Positions 28,441-38,961 of a stretch of 64,000 nt of DNA are shown one piece after another. The DNA is from Rhizobiales bacterium NRL2 (GTDB taxonomy: Bacteria; Pseudomonadota; Alphaproteobacteria; Minwuiales; Minwuiaceae), in the NCBI GenBank assembly GCA_001664005.1, contig CP016093.1, positions 1,867,001 through 1,931,000 of the forward strand. The letters run 5' to 3'. The number at the start of each line of letters is the position of its first letter. The first letter of the stretch is position 1. Position numbers and translations under genes: made by a program. Below the pieces are notes generated by a model. It worked only from the letters and a program-made list of their open reading frames with translations. It searched no databases and was not told the origin of the DNA.

Positions 28441-28900
28441 GTATGACCGTTTCGATATGGTTCTGAATTGGATCCTCAATGTCGCGATGGTTCCACATGC
28501 AGGCGAAGAACCCGCCATTCCTCAAAAGCCGGATAGTTTCCTTCAATGCCTTGGGACGATCACAGACGTTGAACGAACTGCCGAAGGTGACCAGGTCGTA
28601 GGAGTCATCGGGCATGCCGGTTTGCTCGCCCGTCCCCTCGAACCAACGAACGTTTTTCATGCTGGCCGTGCGCTCGGCGCCAAGGGCCCGCATGTTGTCG
28701 TTCGGCTCGACCGAATCGACCTGCATTCCACGCTCGGCCAGTTTGATTGTCAGGTGGGCCACGCCCGCGCCGACGTCACAGACAGGCTGCCCTGCTTTGA
28801 CGTCAGCCACTCGAAGCATCGCATCGATAGCCGAATCCGCATAATCGGGCCGCTTCAGATATGCAGCGGCGAGTTCGCTATAGTCCCATTCGGTTTTCAT
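28441..28900 (-). pseudogene. SAM-dependent methyltransferase, 3' end cut by the insertion sequence
   Basis: About 153 codons of a class I methyltransferase start at the ATG at 28900 (MKTEWDYSELAAAYLKRPDY). Motif I is VCDVGAGVAHLTIKLAERG, the acidic end of strand 2 is VDSVEPNDNMRA, and motif IV/post-I are present up to GGFFACMWNHRDIEDP. The gene then enters the right end of the IS; the reading picks up about a dozen IS-coded residues and stops at 28403. Intact relatives run some 80-100 residues further, so the C-terminal substrate region is missing. It lies on the same strand as the TPR remnant across the IS, but the two are unrelated proteins, so DNA has probably been lost between them. Confidence 0.8.
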
Positions 28901-29344
28901 GAACCGTAGATTCCCAACATTTTGTTTTTGAACCCTCTTGGTTGGAAAAAAGGACGTACCGCAGACTGGACGCCCCCTCAGTCGACCATGTTGAGGCCAC
29001 GGGAATGTCCCGCGGACAGCTGCAACCGGCGATCAAACCGCTCTCCCGAGCCGATCAAGCACAATGTGACTTTGACAAAGTTCGCCTTGGCCACAGCCAC
29101 TTCACGACGCTCTCTCATGACCGAAAGATGACAAAAATGTTGCAGCACCATCTACAGGAACTCTCGGTTGATTGGAAGCGGTTCCGATTTCACGTGGACA
29201 CAGGGTTATCAGGCCCTGCAAGGGAACTTTGCCGCTTGTCCGCCGCTCGCCTCTCCCCCTATGGATTGTTGCATTGCGAATGACTATACCGGGCGTCCCG
29301 TGGCCCGCCCTTGGGGCTTCAGGCGCAGAGGAACAGGGACAAGC
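28901..29344. other. Intergenic region, 444 bp, upstream of the UDP-sugar dehydrogenase
   Basis: This lies between the divergent truncated methyltransferase and the UDP-sugar dehydrogenase. Short frames here have no recognisable content. The first 50 bp are AT-rich with an oligo-T and an oligo-A run, a plausible promoter zone, but I cannot name an operator. The dehydrogenase frame is open upstream to 29168, which I treat as chance. Confidence 0.55.
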
Positions 29345-30631
<1,287 letters not shown>

Positions 30632-30672
30632 GCGCGCGCGGCGCAACACGGGAAAGCGGGAGAACGGACGAC

Positions 30673-31701
30673 ATGGCGGCTGCGGATGGGACGATGACCG
30701 TGCTGGTGACGGGCGCGGCCGGATTCATCGGCTATCACGTGGCAGATCGCCTGCTCCGCGACGGCGTGCGCGTCGTCGGTCTCGACAATCTCAACAGCTA
30801 TTACGACGTCCGCCTGAAGGAGGCGCGGCTGGCGCGCCTGCGCGGTCACAACCGCTTCGCCTTCGTCCGCGCCGCGCTGGAAGACCGTCAGGCGATCGAG
30901 GACGCCTTCGCCGAGCATCGCTTCACCCACGTGGTCAACCTGGCCGCACAGGCCGGCGTGCGTCACTCGCTGGAGGCGCCGCGCGACTACATCGACAGCA
31001 ACATCGTCGGATTCATGAACATCCTCGAATGCTGCCGTCACGGCGATGTCGCGCATCTGGTCTATGCCTCGTCGAGTTCGGTCTATGGCGGCAACGAGAA
31101 GCTGCCCTTCTCGGTCTCCGATAATGTCGACCACCCGAAGAGCCTCTACGCGGCCACCAAGAAGGCCAACGAGCTGATGGCGCATGCCTACAGCTCGCTC
31201 TACGGCATCCCGACGACGGGCCTGCGCTTCTTTACCGTCTACGGCCCCTGGGGCCGGCCCGACATGGCGATGTACCTGTTCCTGGACGCGATCTATGGCG
31301 GAAAGCCGATCAGGGTCTTCAACAACGGCGACATGATCCGCGACTTCACCTACATCGACGACATCGTGGAGAGTGTGGTGCGGCTGGTGCCGCGGGCCGC
31401 GGCGCCGGACCCCGGCTTCGATCCGAAGGCGCCCGATCCGGCGACAAGCTGGGCGCCGGCCCGGGTCTACAACATCGGCAACTCCCGCCAGGAGCACCTG
31501 ATGCACGTCATCGGCCTGCTGGAGCAGGCGACGGGCATCGAGGCGGCGAAGGAATTCCTGCCCATGCAGCCGGGCGACGTCCAGGCCACCTGGGCCGATA
31601 CCGCGGCGCTGGAGGCGGCGATCGGCTTCACGCCCGACACGCCGATCGAGGAGGGCGTCCGCCGCTACGTCGCCTGGTACCGCGACTATCACGGGAAATA
31701 G
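30673..31701 (+). CDS. NAD-dependent epimerase, UDP-glucuronate 4-epimerase-like
   Basis: An extended-SDR nucleotide-sugar epimerase of 342 residues from the ATG at 30673, which has GGGAG ten bases upstream. A GTG at 30628 overlapping the dehydrogenase stop by four bases would add 15 residues. The nucleotide motif is TGAAGFIGYHVADRLL, followed by the diagnostic GLDNLNSYYDVRLKEARL of the UDP-glucuronate 4-epimerase (GAE) group. The catalytic set is Ser/Ser in ASSSSVYGG and YAATKKANE. Together with the upstream dehydrogenase it would make a galacturonate-type (possibly N-acetylated) nucleotide sugar. Substrate assignment is inference from subfamily and neighbour. Confidence 0.88.
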   Translation: MAAADGTMTVLVTGAAGFIGYHVADRLLRDGVRVVGLDNLNSYYDVRLKEARLARLRGHNRFAFVRAALEDRQAIEDAFAEHRFTHVVNLAAQAGVRHSLEAPRDYIDSNIVGFMNILECCRHGDVAHLVYASSSSVYGGNEKLPFSVSDNVDHPKSLYAATKKANELMAHAYSSLYGIPTTGLRFFTVYGPWGRPDMAMYLFLDAIYGGKPIRVFNNGDMIRDFTYIDDIVESVVRLVPRAAAPDPGFDPKAPDPATSWAPARVYNIGNSRQEHLMHVIGLLEQATGIEAAKEFLPMQPGDVQATWADTAALEAAIGFTPDTPIEEGVRRYVAWYRDYHGK

Positions 31702-31749
31702 CCTGGCCGTTCCGTCCTCGGGGAGGCGCGGATCGAGGCGGCCGAAACC

Positions 31750-32499
31750 CTAGCGGGCTTCGATTTCGGCCAGCAGATCCCGGGACTGGTCTTTCAGGGA
31801 ATCGTTGCTGTCGGGGGACTCGATGATCCGGTTCAGGATGGCGACGGCGGCTTCGGTGTCGCCGTCGGCGTAGCCCGTATCGGCAAGGATCAGCGCCCGC
31901 CAGTAGTCGGCGTTGTCCGAACCCTCGAGACTGGGGCGTTCGAAATAGGCCAGCGCGGCCGCCAGATCCCGTTCCACGCCGACGCCGTTGTAGAGTTCGG
32001 TCCCGGCGACGAAGGCGCCGATGCGGGAATCGAACTTCTCGACGGCGGCGCGGGCAAGCTCGAAGGCGAGGCCCCGGTTGCGCTCGGCCACCGGGCCGCT
32101 GCGGAATTCACGCGAGAATTCGATGGCCTTTTCCTCGCCGACGGCCGCGACGTAATCGTCGACGAACAGCCGCCTTGCGTCCTCCTCCAGGCCTTCGTAG
32201 CGGAGTTCAAGTTCCTCGGCGCTCAGCGCCGCAAGGTCCTGAACGCCGTCGGTTGCTTCGGTCAACGGGGCGGGTGCTTCAGCGGATGCCGCGGCGGGCT
32301 TCTCCTCGGCCGCCATCGACATCTGGCCCGCGGAATCGTCCGCGGCCGCTGACGGCTCATCGCGTTCGACGGACACGGCCCGGGTGCCGGCGTCCATGCC
32401 AACCATTTCGGCGGCGTCTTCGGCATAGAGGAAATAGGCGATCGCCGCGATCCCGGCGAGCGCGATCACGATGAGAAAGATCTTCAGTGTTTTTGCCAT
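31750..32499 (-). CDS. Membrane-anchored Sel1/TPR-like protein
   Basis: A 249-residue protein with one N-terminal membrane segment (KTLKIFLIVIALAGIAAIAY), a Glu/Ala/Pro-rich linker of about 80 residues, and a helical repeat region containing ELYNGVGVERDLAAALAYFE, the typical Sel1-like signature. It is probably an inner-membrane protein with a periplasmic repeat domain for protein contacts. The ATG at 32499 is favoured; a GTG nine codons upstream is possible. It converges with the epimerase and is divergent from the RTX protein. I cannot assign a function. Confidence 0.75.
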   Translation of the reverse strand: MAKTLKIFLIVIALAGIAAIAYFLYAEDAAEMVGMDAGTRAVSVERDEPSAAADDSAGQMSMAAEEKPAAASAEAPAPLTEATDGVQDLAALSAEELELRYEGLEEDARRLFVDDYVAAVGEEKAIEFSREFRSGPVAERNRGLAFELARAAVEKFDSRIGAFVAGTELYNGVGVERDLAAALAYFERPSLEGSDNADYWRALILADTGYADGDTEAAVAILNRIIESPDSNDSLKDQSRDLLAEIEAR

Positions 32500-32749
32500 T
32501 TCGCTTGCCCCCGCTACCCGCTTCACGACCCTCTGATACCGCCCGGATATGGGCCAGCGATGTGTCGGAGATCAAGGGATTTCTGGAATCCCGTGGTCCG
32601 GGGGACGGGCAGCCGTGCCAGACCGTGACGGTGGCTTCATCCGTCCCCGCGGCCCCGGGGCGACAGTTCGGGCCGCTGATGGTAGGTTGCGTCGAAGGGG
32701 TCGGAGATCGTCGTCTTCCATGCGGGGGCGCTTGGTATGAGGGTGTGAG

Positions 32750-35700
32750 ATGGATGACGATCCACTGCTGATGGCGCCGGCAGTCCCGCTGGTCGAGGAC
32801 ATGGCAGTCCCGGTGATCTGCGCCCATTGCGGGCAAGATCATGAGAGCTTCGACCACCAGGGCGCGGCCCTGAACGGGCCAGATGGCGCCTTCGTCACCT
32901 TCGGCACGAAGTGGGGCGGGGGCGATCCCGGCGATCCAGGCGGGGTCGTGACCTGGAGCATCGCCACCCAGACCCTCTCGGCGTCGGACGGCAGCGCCAT
33001 AACCCCGTTGGCGAATTTCATGCCGAGCGGGTTCGAGGCGGACATCCAGGCGGCCTTCGACGCCTGGGAGGCGGTCGCGGACATCCGCTTCGTCAGGGTG
33101 GCGGACGAGGGCGGCGAGGCCGGGCTGGATCCGATCGGCGACATACGCTTCGGCGGCCAGTTCATCGACGGCGCAAACGGCACCCTGGCCTTCGCCTTCG
33201 GGCCCGGCGAGTACCGCGGCCTGGACCTGATCGGCGGCAACGGCGCCACGGACGCGCTGAACGGCGAGGTCGCCTTCGACACGTCGGAGGCGTGGGAGAC
33301 ATCGACGGCCGGCCCCGCCAACGGCTTTCAGGTTTTCCTGGTGGCGCTGCACGAGATCGGCCACGCCATCGGGCTGGACCACGAGGAGACCAACCTCGCG
33401 GTCATGAACGCCTTCTACAACGACACGCTGACGGGGCTGCTGGCGGACGACATCAACGGCGTGCAATCGATCTACGGCAATGCCGGGTCGGTGGCGGACC
33501 CGACCGAAGTCAGCGGCACCGCGGCCGGAGAAACCATTACAGGCGCGGGAACGAACAACGCGCTGTTCGGCCTGGCGGGGGACGACGTTCTGACGGGGGG
33601 CGCCGGCCTCGACGTGCTGCAGGGCGGCGACGGCAATGACACGCTTTCCGGCGGCGCGCTGCGCGACAAGATTGCCGGGGGCGACGGCGCCGACAGTCTG
33701 GATGGCGGCACGGGCGACGACGTCCTCTCCGGCGGCCTCGGCGATGACATCTACGTGGTCGATAACGCCAACGATGCCGTCTTCGAGGCGGCCGGCGCCG
33801 GGCGGGACACGGTTCAGGCAAGCGGATTCAACTACTTCGTGGACGACAATGTCGAGGTGGTGCAGGTCGTCGGCGGCGTCGCGACGACCGTCACCGGTTC
33901 GGCCGCGGCGGAGGAGATTTTCGGCGGGTCGGCCGGTGACCTGGTCTTCGGCGGCGGTGGCGATGACACCATCGACGGCGGCGGCGGCGGCGATCAGCTG
34001 CAGGGCGGCAGCGGGGCCGACAGCCTTACCGGCGGCGCGGGTTCGGACACGCTGTTCGGCGATGCAGGATTCGACACGCTGAGCGGCGGCGCCGGCGACG
34101 ATCAGTTGAGCGGCCAGACTGGCAACGACGAACTGTTCATCTATTCCGAGGGCGATGACTCCCTGACCGGGTTCGAAGGTGGCGCGGGCTCCGACGATGT
34201 CATCGACATCAGCGCCCGCGGAGACGTCACCGACTTCGCCGGTATCCTGGCCATCGCCTTCGAGTCCGGTGCCAACGGCATCATCGACTTCGGCGGCGGC
34301 GACCGGTTGATCCTGTTTGGCGAGAACATCGCCAACCTGACGGAATCGGACTTCGTCTTCCAGGTTGTTCCGGGAGAGGCAATAGCCGGCGACAACAATG
34401 CCAACACGCTGACCGGCAGCGCCGGCGACGATACGATCGAGGGGCTGGGAGGCGCCGACTCGATCGACGGTCTCGGCGGCAATGACAGCATCCTGGGCGG
34501 CGACGACAACGACTCCCTGTTTGGCGGTTCGGGGGCGGACACGATCGAGGGGGTCGGCGGCGCCGACTTCATCGACGGTGGCGGTGGCGACGATACGCTT
34601 CGGGGCGAAGCCGGGCCCTCCACCACGCCCGGCACATTCGGTCCGGATACCGTGTTCGGTGGAGGAGGCGATGACTTCGTCTTCGGCGGCGTTGGCGCCG
34701 ACTCGCTGTTTGGCGGCGACGGCAATGATTTCGTCTTCGGCGGCGGCAGCGGCCTGGATACGCTGGCCGGCGGCGCGGGCGACGATCAGCTGGGCGGCCA
34801 GACCGGCAACAACGAGATTTTCGTCTACACCGAAGGCGCCGACATCCTGTCAGGCTTCACCGCGGGCGCCGGATCCGGCGATGTCATCGACATGTCCTCG
34901 CGCAATGACGTCACGGACTTCGCCGGCGTCCAGGCGATCCTGACCGAGGTCAGCGGCAATGCCCGCATCGACTTCGGCAATGGCGATCGTATCTCGATCA
35001 TCGGACAGAGCGCCGCCAGCCTGACCGCGGGCGATTTCATCTTTGCGCCGGCCGGCGTATCGCTGACCGGTGACGGGAATGCCAACACGCTGACCGGCGG
35101 CGTTGGCGACGACACGATTTCCGGGCTTGCGGGTCCCGACCTTCTGCAGGGGGCGGGCGGGGCGGACACCGTCTCGGGCGGCGACGGATCGGACACCCTG
35201 GATGGCGGTGACGGGAACGATACGCTGCGCGGGGAGGTCGGCACGGACCGGCTGATCGGCGGCGCGGGCAATGACATTCTGGATGGCGGCGGCGGCGCCT
35301 TCGACGTGGCCGACTACACAGGCTCGAACGCCGGCATCACCGCCGACCTGGCCGCCGGCACCGCGGCTGGCGACGGGACGGACACGCTCATCGGCATCGA
35401 GCGGATCGAGGGCGGCACGGGCGACGACAGCCTTGCCGGCGACGCCAACGCCAATGTCCTTTCCGGCGGCGTCGGCAACGACACGCTGGACGGCAGGGGT
35501 GGCGACGATCTCTTCGGCGCCAATCTCGGCACCGGCGACGATACCGTCATCGGCGGGGAGGGCACCGACCGGTTCCTGCTGGTCAACGCCGGCGACAGGG
35601 CCGCGACCCTGAGCGTGGCCAGCGGTGCGGGCGGCGACACCATCTCGGGCGGCGGCGAAAGCTTCGACCTCAGTACCGTCGAGGAAATCGAGTACCGCGG

Positions 35701-37930
35701 CGGGGCTGATGCCGATCAGTTCGACGGCTCTGCGGCGGCCGCCACGATCTTCGCCACACTCGGCGACGGCGCGGACTCCATCGCGGGCGGCAGCGGGGAC
35801 GACAGCCTTTCCGGTGAAGCGGGCGACGACACGCTGGATGGCGGCGATGGCGATGACACGCTGAATGGCAGCTCGGGCAACGACTCGCTGGACGGCGGCG
35901 CCGGCTCGGACCGTGCCACCTACGCCGGCAATCTGGCGAGTTTCACCTATGGGCTGACCACGCTGGGCGTGCTGACGCTGACCGATACCATCGGCGGCGA
36001 GGGGGCGGACACGCTGGCCGGTATCGAGACCATTGCCTTCTCGGATCAGACTCTCTCGATGAGGGTCAGGAGCGATAGCGCCGATACCTTCTTCGCCGGC
36101 GCCGGCTCGCACATCATCGCCGGGCTGGACGGCGTCGACGACCTGCGCGGCAATCTGGGCAACGACCTGATCGACGGCGGCGGTGCGGGCGACCTGATCC
36201 TCGGCAATGGCGGTCTCGACACGCTGCAGGGCGGGCTGGCGCGCGACACCATCTTCGGCGGCGACGACAACGACTCGATCATGGGCGGCGACGACGTGGA
36301 CTCGCTTCGCGGCGACGGCGGTGACGACTTCATCGACGGCGGCGCGATCCTCGATTTCATCTCGGGCAATGACGGCGCCGACACGCTGATCGGCGGCGAC
36401 GGCAATGACCGGTTGTTCGCCGGCGCGGGCAACGACTCGCTGCAGGGGGATGCCGGCAACGACCAGATGTTCGGCGAGGCGGGGGCGGATACGCTGATCG
36501 GCGGCGCGGGCGGCGACCGCATGGATGGCGGGAGCGAAGCCGACAGCCTGGATGGCGGCGATGATGGCGACGTGCTGCTGGGCGGCGGCGGCAACGACAC
36601 CATGTCCGGCGGCGCGGCGCTGGATCTGCTGCTCGGCGAGGCGGGCGACGATTCCATGTCCGGGGGCGAGGGCAACGACTTCCTCCGCGGCGGTATCGGC
36701 AATGACACGCTTTCGGGCGACGCCGGGGTCGACAACATGCGCGGCGAGGATGGCGACGATTCCATGTCCGGCGGTGACGACACCGACATCATGGAAGGCG
36801 GCGAGGGCGCCGACACCATGGCCGGTGACGCGGGCAATGACCGTCTGTTCGGCGACGCGGGGGCGGACGTGCTGACCGGCGGCGGCGGCATCGACCGTCT
36901 CGATGGCGGCATCGGCAATGACAGTCTGGACGGCGGCGCGGCGCGCGACGATCTGCTGGGTGGCGCGGGCCTCGACACGCTGACCGGCGATGACGGCGAT
37001 GACCGGCTGTTCGGTCAGGACGACGACGACCAGCTCTTCGGCGGGCTCGGCGCCGACCGGCTGGATGTGGGAACCGGCGACAATCTGGCCCTGGGCGGCG
37101 CCGGGGCCGACACGCTGATCGGCCGGACGGGCAACGACACGCTGTCGGGCGAGGATGACGACGACCTGATGTTCGGTCTCGAAGGGGCTGACAGCATGTC
37201 CGGCGGCGGCGGCGTCGACAACATGCTGGCCGGCGACGGTGACGACACCCTCGATGGCGGCGACGGTGACGACTTCGTCTTCGGCCAGGCCGGGGCGGAC
37301 AGCCTGGAGGGCGGATCGGGCGCGGACCGCGTCGACGGCGGTGAGGGTAATGACAACGTCTCGGGCGGAGCCGGCGACGACACGGTGATCGGCCGCGGCG
37401 GCGCGGACACGCTGTCCGGAGGCGATGGCGCCGATCTGCTGTTCGCGGGTGCCGGCGCCGACAGTGTCTCCGGTGACGCCGACAACGACCGGCTGGTTGG
37501 CGAGGCGGGCAACGACACCATGTCGGGCGGCGCGGGCGATGACCTGCTGGAGGGCCGGGCGGACAATGACAGCCTCTCCGGCGATGACGGGGCCGACCGG
37601 CTCCTGGGCAACGAAGGCGACGATGCACTTTCGGGCGGCCTGGGCAACGATTCCCTGCGCGGCGACGCCGGCGACGACACGCTGTCGGGTGGCGGCGGCG
37701 CGGACGAGTTCCGGTTCTTCTCAGGCGACGGCACGACCAGCAACGACATCGTCAGCGATTTCGAGGTCGGCCAGGACACGTTCCGGCTGTTCTCGCTGAC
37801 CGTCCAGACGGTCGCCGACGCCGACGCGGATGGGGATACCCTGGTCGACGATACGCTGGTGACCTTCTCCAACGGCGCCACCGTCGGCCTGATCGGCATC
37901 ACCGGACTGCAGGAAAGCGACCTGTTCTAG
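32750..37930 (+). CDS. Giant RTX-repeat protein with N-terminal matrixin-like zinc metalloprotease domain
   Basis: A 1726-residue acidic protein. Residues about 25-245 form a metzincin domain with zinc motif HEIGHAIGLDH (201-211) and a downstream Met in AVMNAFYN as the Met-turn. From about 260 to 1650 there are dozens of Ca-binding nonapeptides of the GGxGxDxLx type, in blocks separated by non-repeat cassettes. The C-terminus (ADEFRFFSGDG, then VSDFEVGQDTFRLF, ending LQESDLF) resembles the uncleaved type I secretion signal, and there is no N-terminal signal peptide. It is probably exported by a type I system (not in this window) and folds outside in calcium. One ~90-residue cassette is duplicated. 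Its TAG stop overlaps the convergent oxidoreductase stop. It could be an adhesin, a protease or both. Confidence 0.9.
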   Translation: MDDDPLLMAPAVPLVEDMAVPVICAHCGQDHESFDHQGAALNGPDGAFVTFGTKWGGGDPGDPGGVVTWSIATQTLSASDGSAITPLANFMPSGFEADIQAAFDAWEAVADIRFVRVADEGGEAGLDPIGDIRFGGQFIDGANGTLAFAFGPGEYRGLDLIGGNGATDALNGEVAFDTSEAWETSTAGPANGFQVFLVALHEIGHAIGLDHEETNLAVMNAFYNDTLTGLLADDINGVQSIYGNAGSVADPTEVSGTAAGETITGAGTNNALFGLAGDDVLTGGAGLDVLQGGDGNDTLSGGALRDKIAGGDGADSLDGGTGDDVLSGGLGDDIYVVDNANDAVFEAAGAGRDTVQASGFNYFVDDNVEVVQVVGGVATTVTGSAAAEEIFGGSAGDLVFGGGGDDTIDGGGGGDQLQGGSGADSLTGGAGSDTLFGDAGFDTLSGGAGDDQLSGQTGNDELFIYSEGDDSLTGFEGGAGSDDVIDISARGDVTDFAGILAIAFESGANGIIDFGGGDRLILFGENIANLTESDFVFQVVPGEAIAGDNNANTLTGSAGDDTIEGLGGADSIDGLGGNDSILGGDDNDSLFGGSGADTIEGVGGADFIDGGGGDDTLRGEAGPSTTPGTFGPDTVFGGGGDDFVFGGVGADSLFGGDGNDFVFGGGSGLDTLAGGAGDDQLGGQTGNNEIFVYTEGADILSGFTAGAGSGDVIDMSSRNDVTDFAGVQAILTEVSGNARIDFGNGDRISIIGQSAASLTAGDFIFAPAGVSLTGDGNANTLTGGVGDDTISGLAGPDLLQGAGGADTVSGGDGSDTLDGGDGNDTLRGEVGTDRLIGGAGNDILDGGGGAFDVADYTGSNAGITADLAAGTAAGDGTDTLIGIERIEGGTGDDSLAGDANANVLSGGVGNDTLDGRGGDDLFGANLGTGDDTVIGGEGTDRFLLVNAGDRAATLSVASGAGGDTISGGGESFDLSTVEEIEYRGGADADQFDGSAAAATIFATLGDGADSIAGGSGDDSLSGEAGDDTLDGGDGDDTLNGSSGNDSLDGGAGSDRATYAGNLASFTYGLTTLGVLTLTDTIGGEGADTLAGIETIAFSDQTLSMRVRSDSADTFFAGAGSHIIAGLDGVDDLRGNLGNDLIDGGGAGDLILGNGGLDTLQGGLARDTIFGGDDNDSIMGGDDVDSLRGDGGDDFIDGGAILDFISGNDGADTLIGGDGNDRLFAGAGNDSLQGDAGNDQMFGEAGADTLIGGAGGDRMDGGSEADSLDGGDDGDVLLGGGGNDTMSGGAALDLLLGEAGDDSMSGGEGNDFLRGGIGNDTLSGDAGVDNMRGEDGDDSMSGGDDTDIMEGGEGADTMAGDAGNDRLFGDAGADVLTGGGGIDRLDGGIGNDSLDGGAARDDLLGGAGLDTLTGDDGDDRLFGQDDDDQLFGGLGADRLDVGTGDNLALGGAGADTLIGRTGNDTLSGEDDDDLMFGLEGADSMSGGGGVDNMLAGDGDDTLDGGDGDDFVFGQAGADSLEGGSGADRVDGGEGNDNVSGGAGDDTVIGRGGADTLSGGDGADLLFAGAGADSVSGDADNDRLVGEAGNDTMSGGAGDDLLEGRADNDSLSGDDGADRLLGNEGDDALSGGLGNDSLRGDAGDDTLSGGGGADEFRFFSGDGTTSNDIVSDFEVGQDTFRLFSLTVQTVADADADGDTLVDDTLVTFSNGATVGLIGITGLQESDLF
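33540..37710 (+). repeat. RTX nonapeptide-coding repeat region
   Basis: Imperfect 27-bp units coding for GGxGxDxLx fill most of this stretch, with GGCGGC, GGCAACGAC and GACACGCTG recurring. A larger duplication is visible: 34087-34370 and 34777-35060 encode related cassettes (GAGDDQLSGQTGNDELF versus GAGDDQLGGQTGNNEIF, each followed by a VTDFAG segment). The repeats are protein-coding and diverged, not a CRISPR array. Confidence 0.85.
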
Positions 37931-38910
37931 CCGCTGGCCAGTATGCCCTCGACGACCGTCTGCACGTTGAGCGCCTCGCCGACGCTGGCGAGGTCGTGGG
38001 GCGCGCCACGGGCCATGGCGGCCAGTTTCTCCACCTGCCGTTTCAGGATCAGCGGCCGCGCCTCGGCGTGACTCGGCGCGTCCGGATCGCCGGTCCAGCT
38101 GCCGTCCGGCATCAGGCGTTCGGCCAGGGACCAGTCGCGGATGCGCACCGAGCCGTTCGAGCCGTGCAGGACCCAGAGATTGTGGTCGGAATGGTCCACC
38201 TCGCCGACGTCGCCGGTGAGCCGGAGCGGCAGCCCGCCGGCGGTCAGTTCGGCCTCGATGGCCGTTTCCGCGCCGTCGCCGCGGGAGAAGACCGCACGCG
38301 CCGATTGCAGCTCCAGCGGGCCGGCGAAGCGGCGGGCGAGGAACAGGAAGTGGGAGACGACTTCCCGCGTGAAGCCGCCTTCATGGCGTTTCGCAAGCCA
38401 GTCGGCGGCGTCCATCTGCCAGTCGCGCGGCCATTGTGCGAAGCGTGCGGCGATCTCGAGCCGCTCGGGCCGGCCGACGACGCCCTGCTCGATCCAGGCG
38501 CGCACCGAATCCACCGACGGCGCGGAGGCGAGAATGAAGTTCACCGCCGCCGGACGTTCGGCTTTCGCCGCCATGTCGCGGAAATCGCGCGATTCCTCGA
38601 GCGAGATGCCGAGCGGCTTTTCGGTGAAGACGGCGCGGCGGGCATCCAGCGCCGCACGGGCGTGGTCCAGATGGGTCGCCGGCGGCGAGGCGATGTAGAC
38701 GGTCTCCGCACGGTCGATGACGTCATCGGCGTCATCGACGAAAGGCAGGTCCGGCAGGTCGACCCCGAGCCGCGCCCGCGCCGCGGGGTCGGGATCCCAG
38801 AGCGCCGTGAGCCGGATCAGCGCCGGATCGTGGGCCAGGGTGGCGCGGACAATCCGTTCCCCCATGATGCCGCAGCCGATGATGCCGAGCCTTTCCGGTC
38901 CGTTCGCCAT
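37927..38910 (-). CDS. Gfo/Idh/MocA-family NAD(P)-dependent oxidoreductase
   Basis: A 327-residue sugar- or cyclitol-type dehydrogenase. The N-terminal Rossmann motif is LGIIGCGIMGERIV (8-21), the conserved Lys lies in FTEKPLGISLEE (about 97), and a C-terminal GFO_IDH_MocA_C-like alpha/beta domain follows (about 125-310). The family usually oxidises a sugar ring carbon or reduces a keto-sugar; no substrate can be named. The ATG at 38910 has a strong GGAGGAGG site. Its stop codon shares the bases CTAG with the convergent RTX gene. Confidence 0.88.
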   Translation of the reverse strand: MANGPERLGIIGCGIMGERIVRATLAHDPALIRLTALWDPDPAARARLGVDLPDLPFVDDADDVIDRAETVYIASPPATHLDHARAALDARRAVFTEKPLGISLEESRDFRDMAAKAERPAAVNFILASAPSVDSVRAWIEQGVVGRPERLEIAARFAQWPRDWQMDAADWLAKRHEGGFTREVVSHFLFLARRFAGPLELQSARAVFSRGDGAETAIEAELTAGGLPLRLTGDVGEVDHSDHNLWVLHGSNGSVRIRDWSLAERLMPDGSWTGDPDAPSHAEARPLILKRQVEKLAAMARGAPHDLASVGEALNVQTVVEGILASG

Positions 38911-38961
38911 GCCGAATCCTCCTCCTTGCCGCCGCCAGCATAGCGGCCCGCTGCGTCCCGT

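Noticed and set aside
27174-28444. Target-site duplication around the IS
   Set aside because: The flanking tetranucleotides CCAG and GTAT, and the trinucleotides within them, do not match.
36789-37628. Arg/Pro-rich minus-strand frames inside the RTX gene
   Set aside because: They are complements of GGxGxD repeats and are not plausible proteins.
33540-37710. CRISPR array or satellite DNA in the repeat region
   Set aside because: The repeats are in one open reading frame, about 27 bp, without unique spacers of constant length, and encode GGxGxDxLx.
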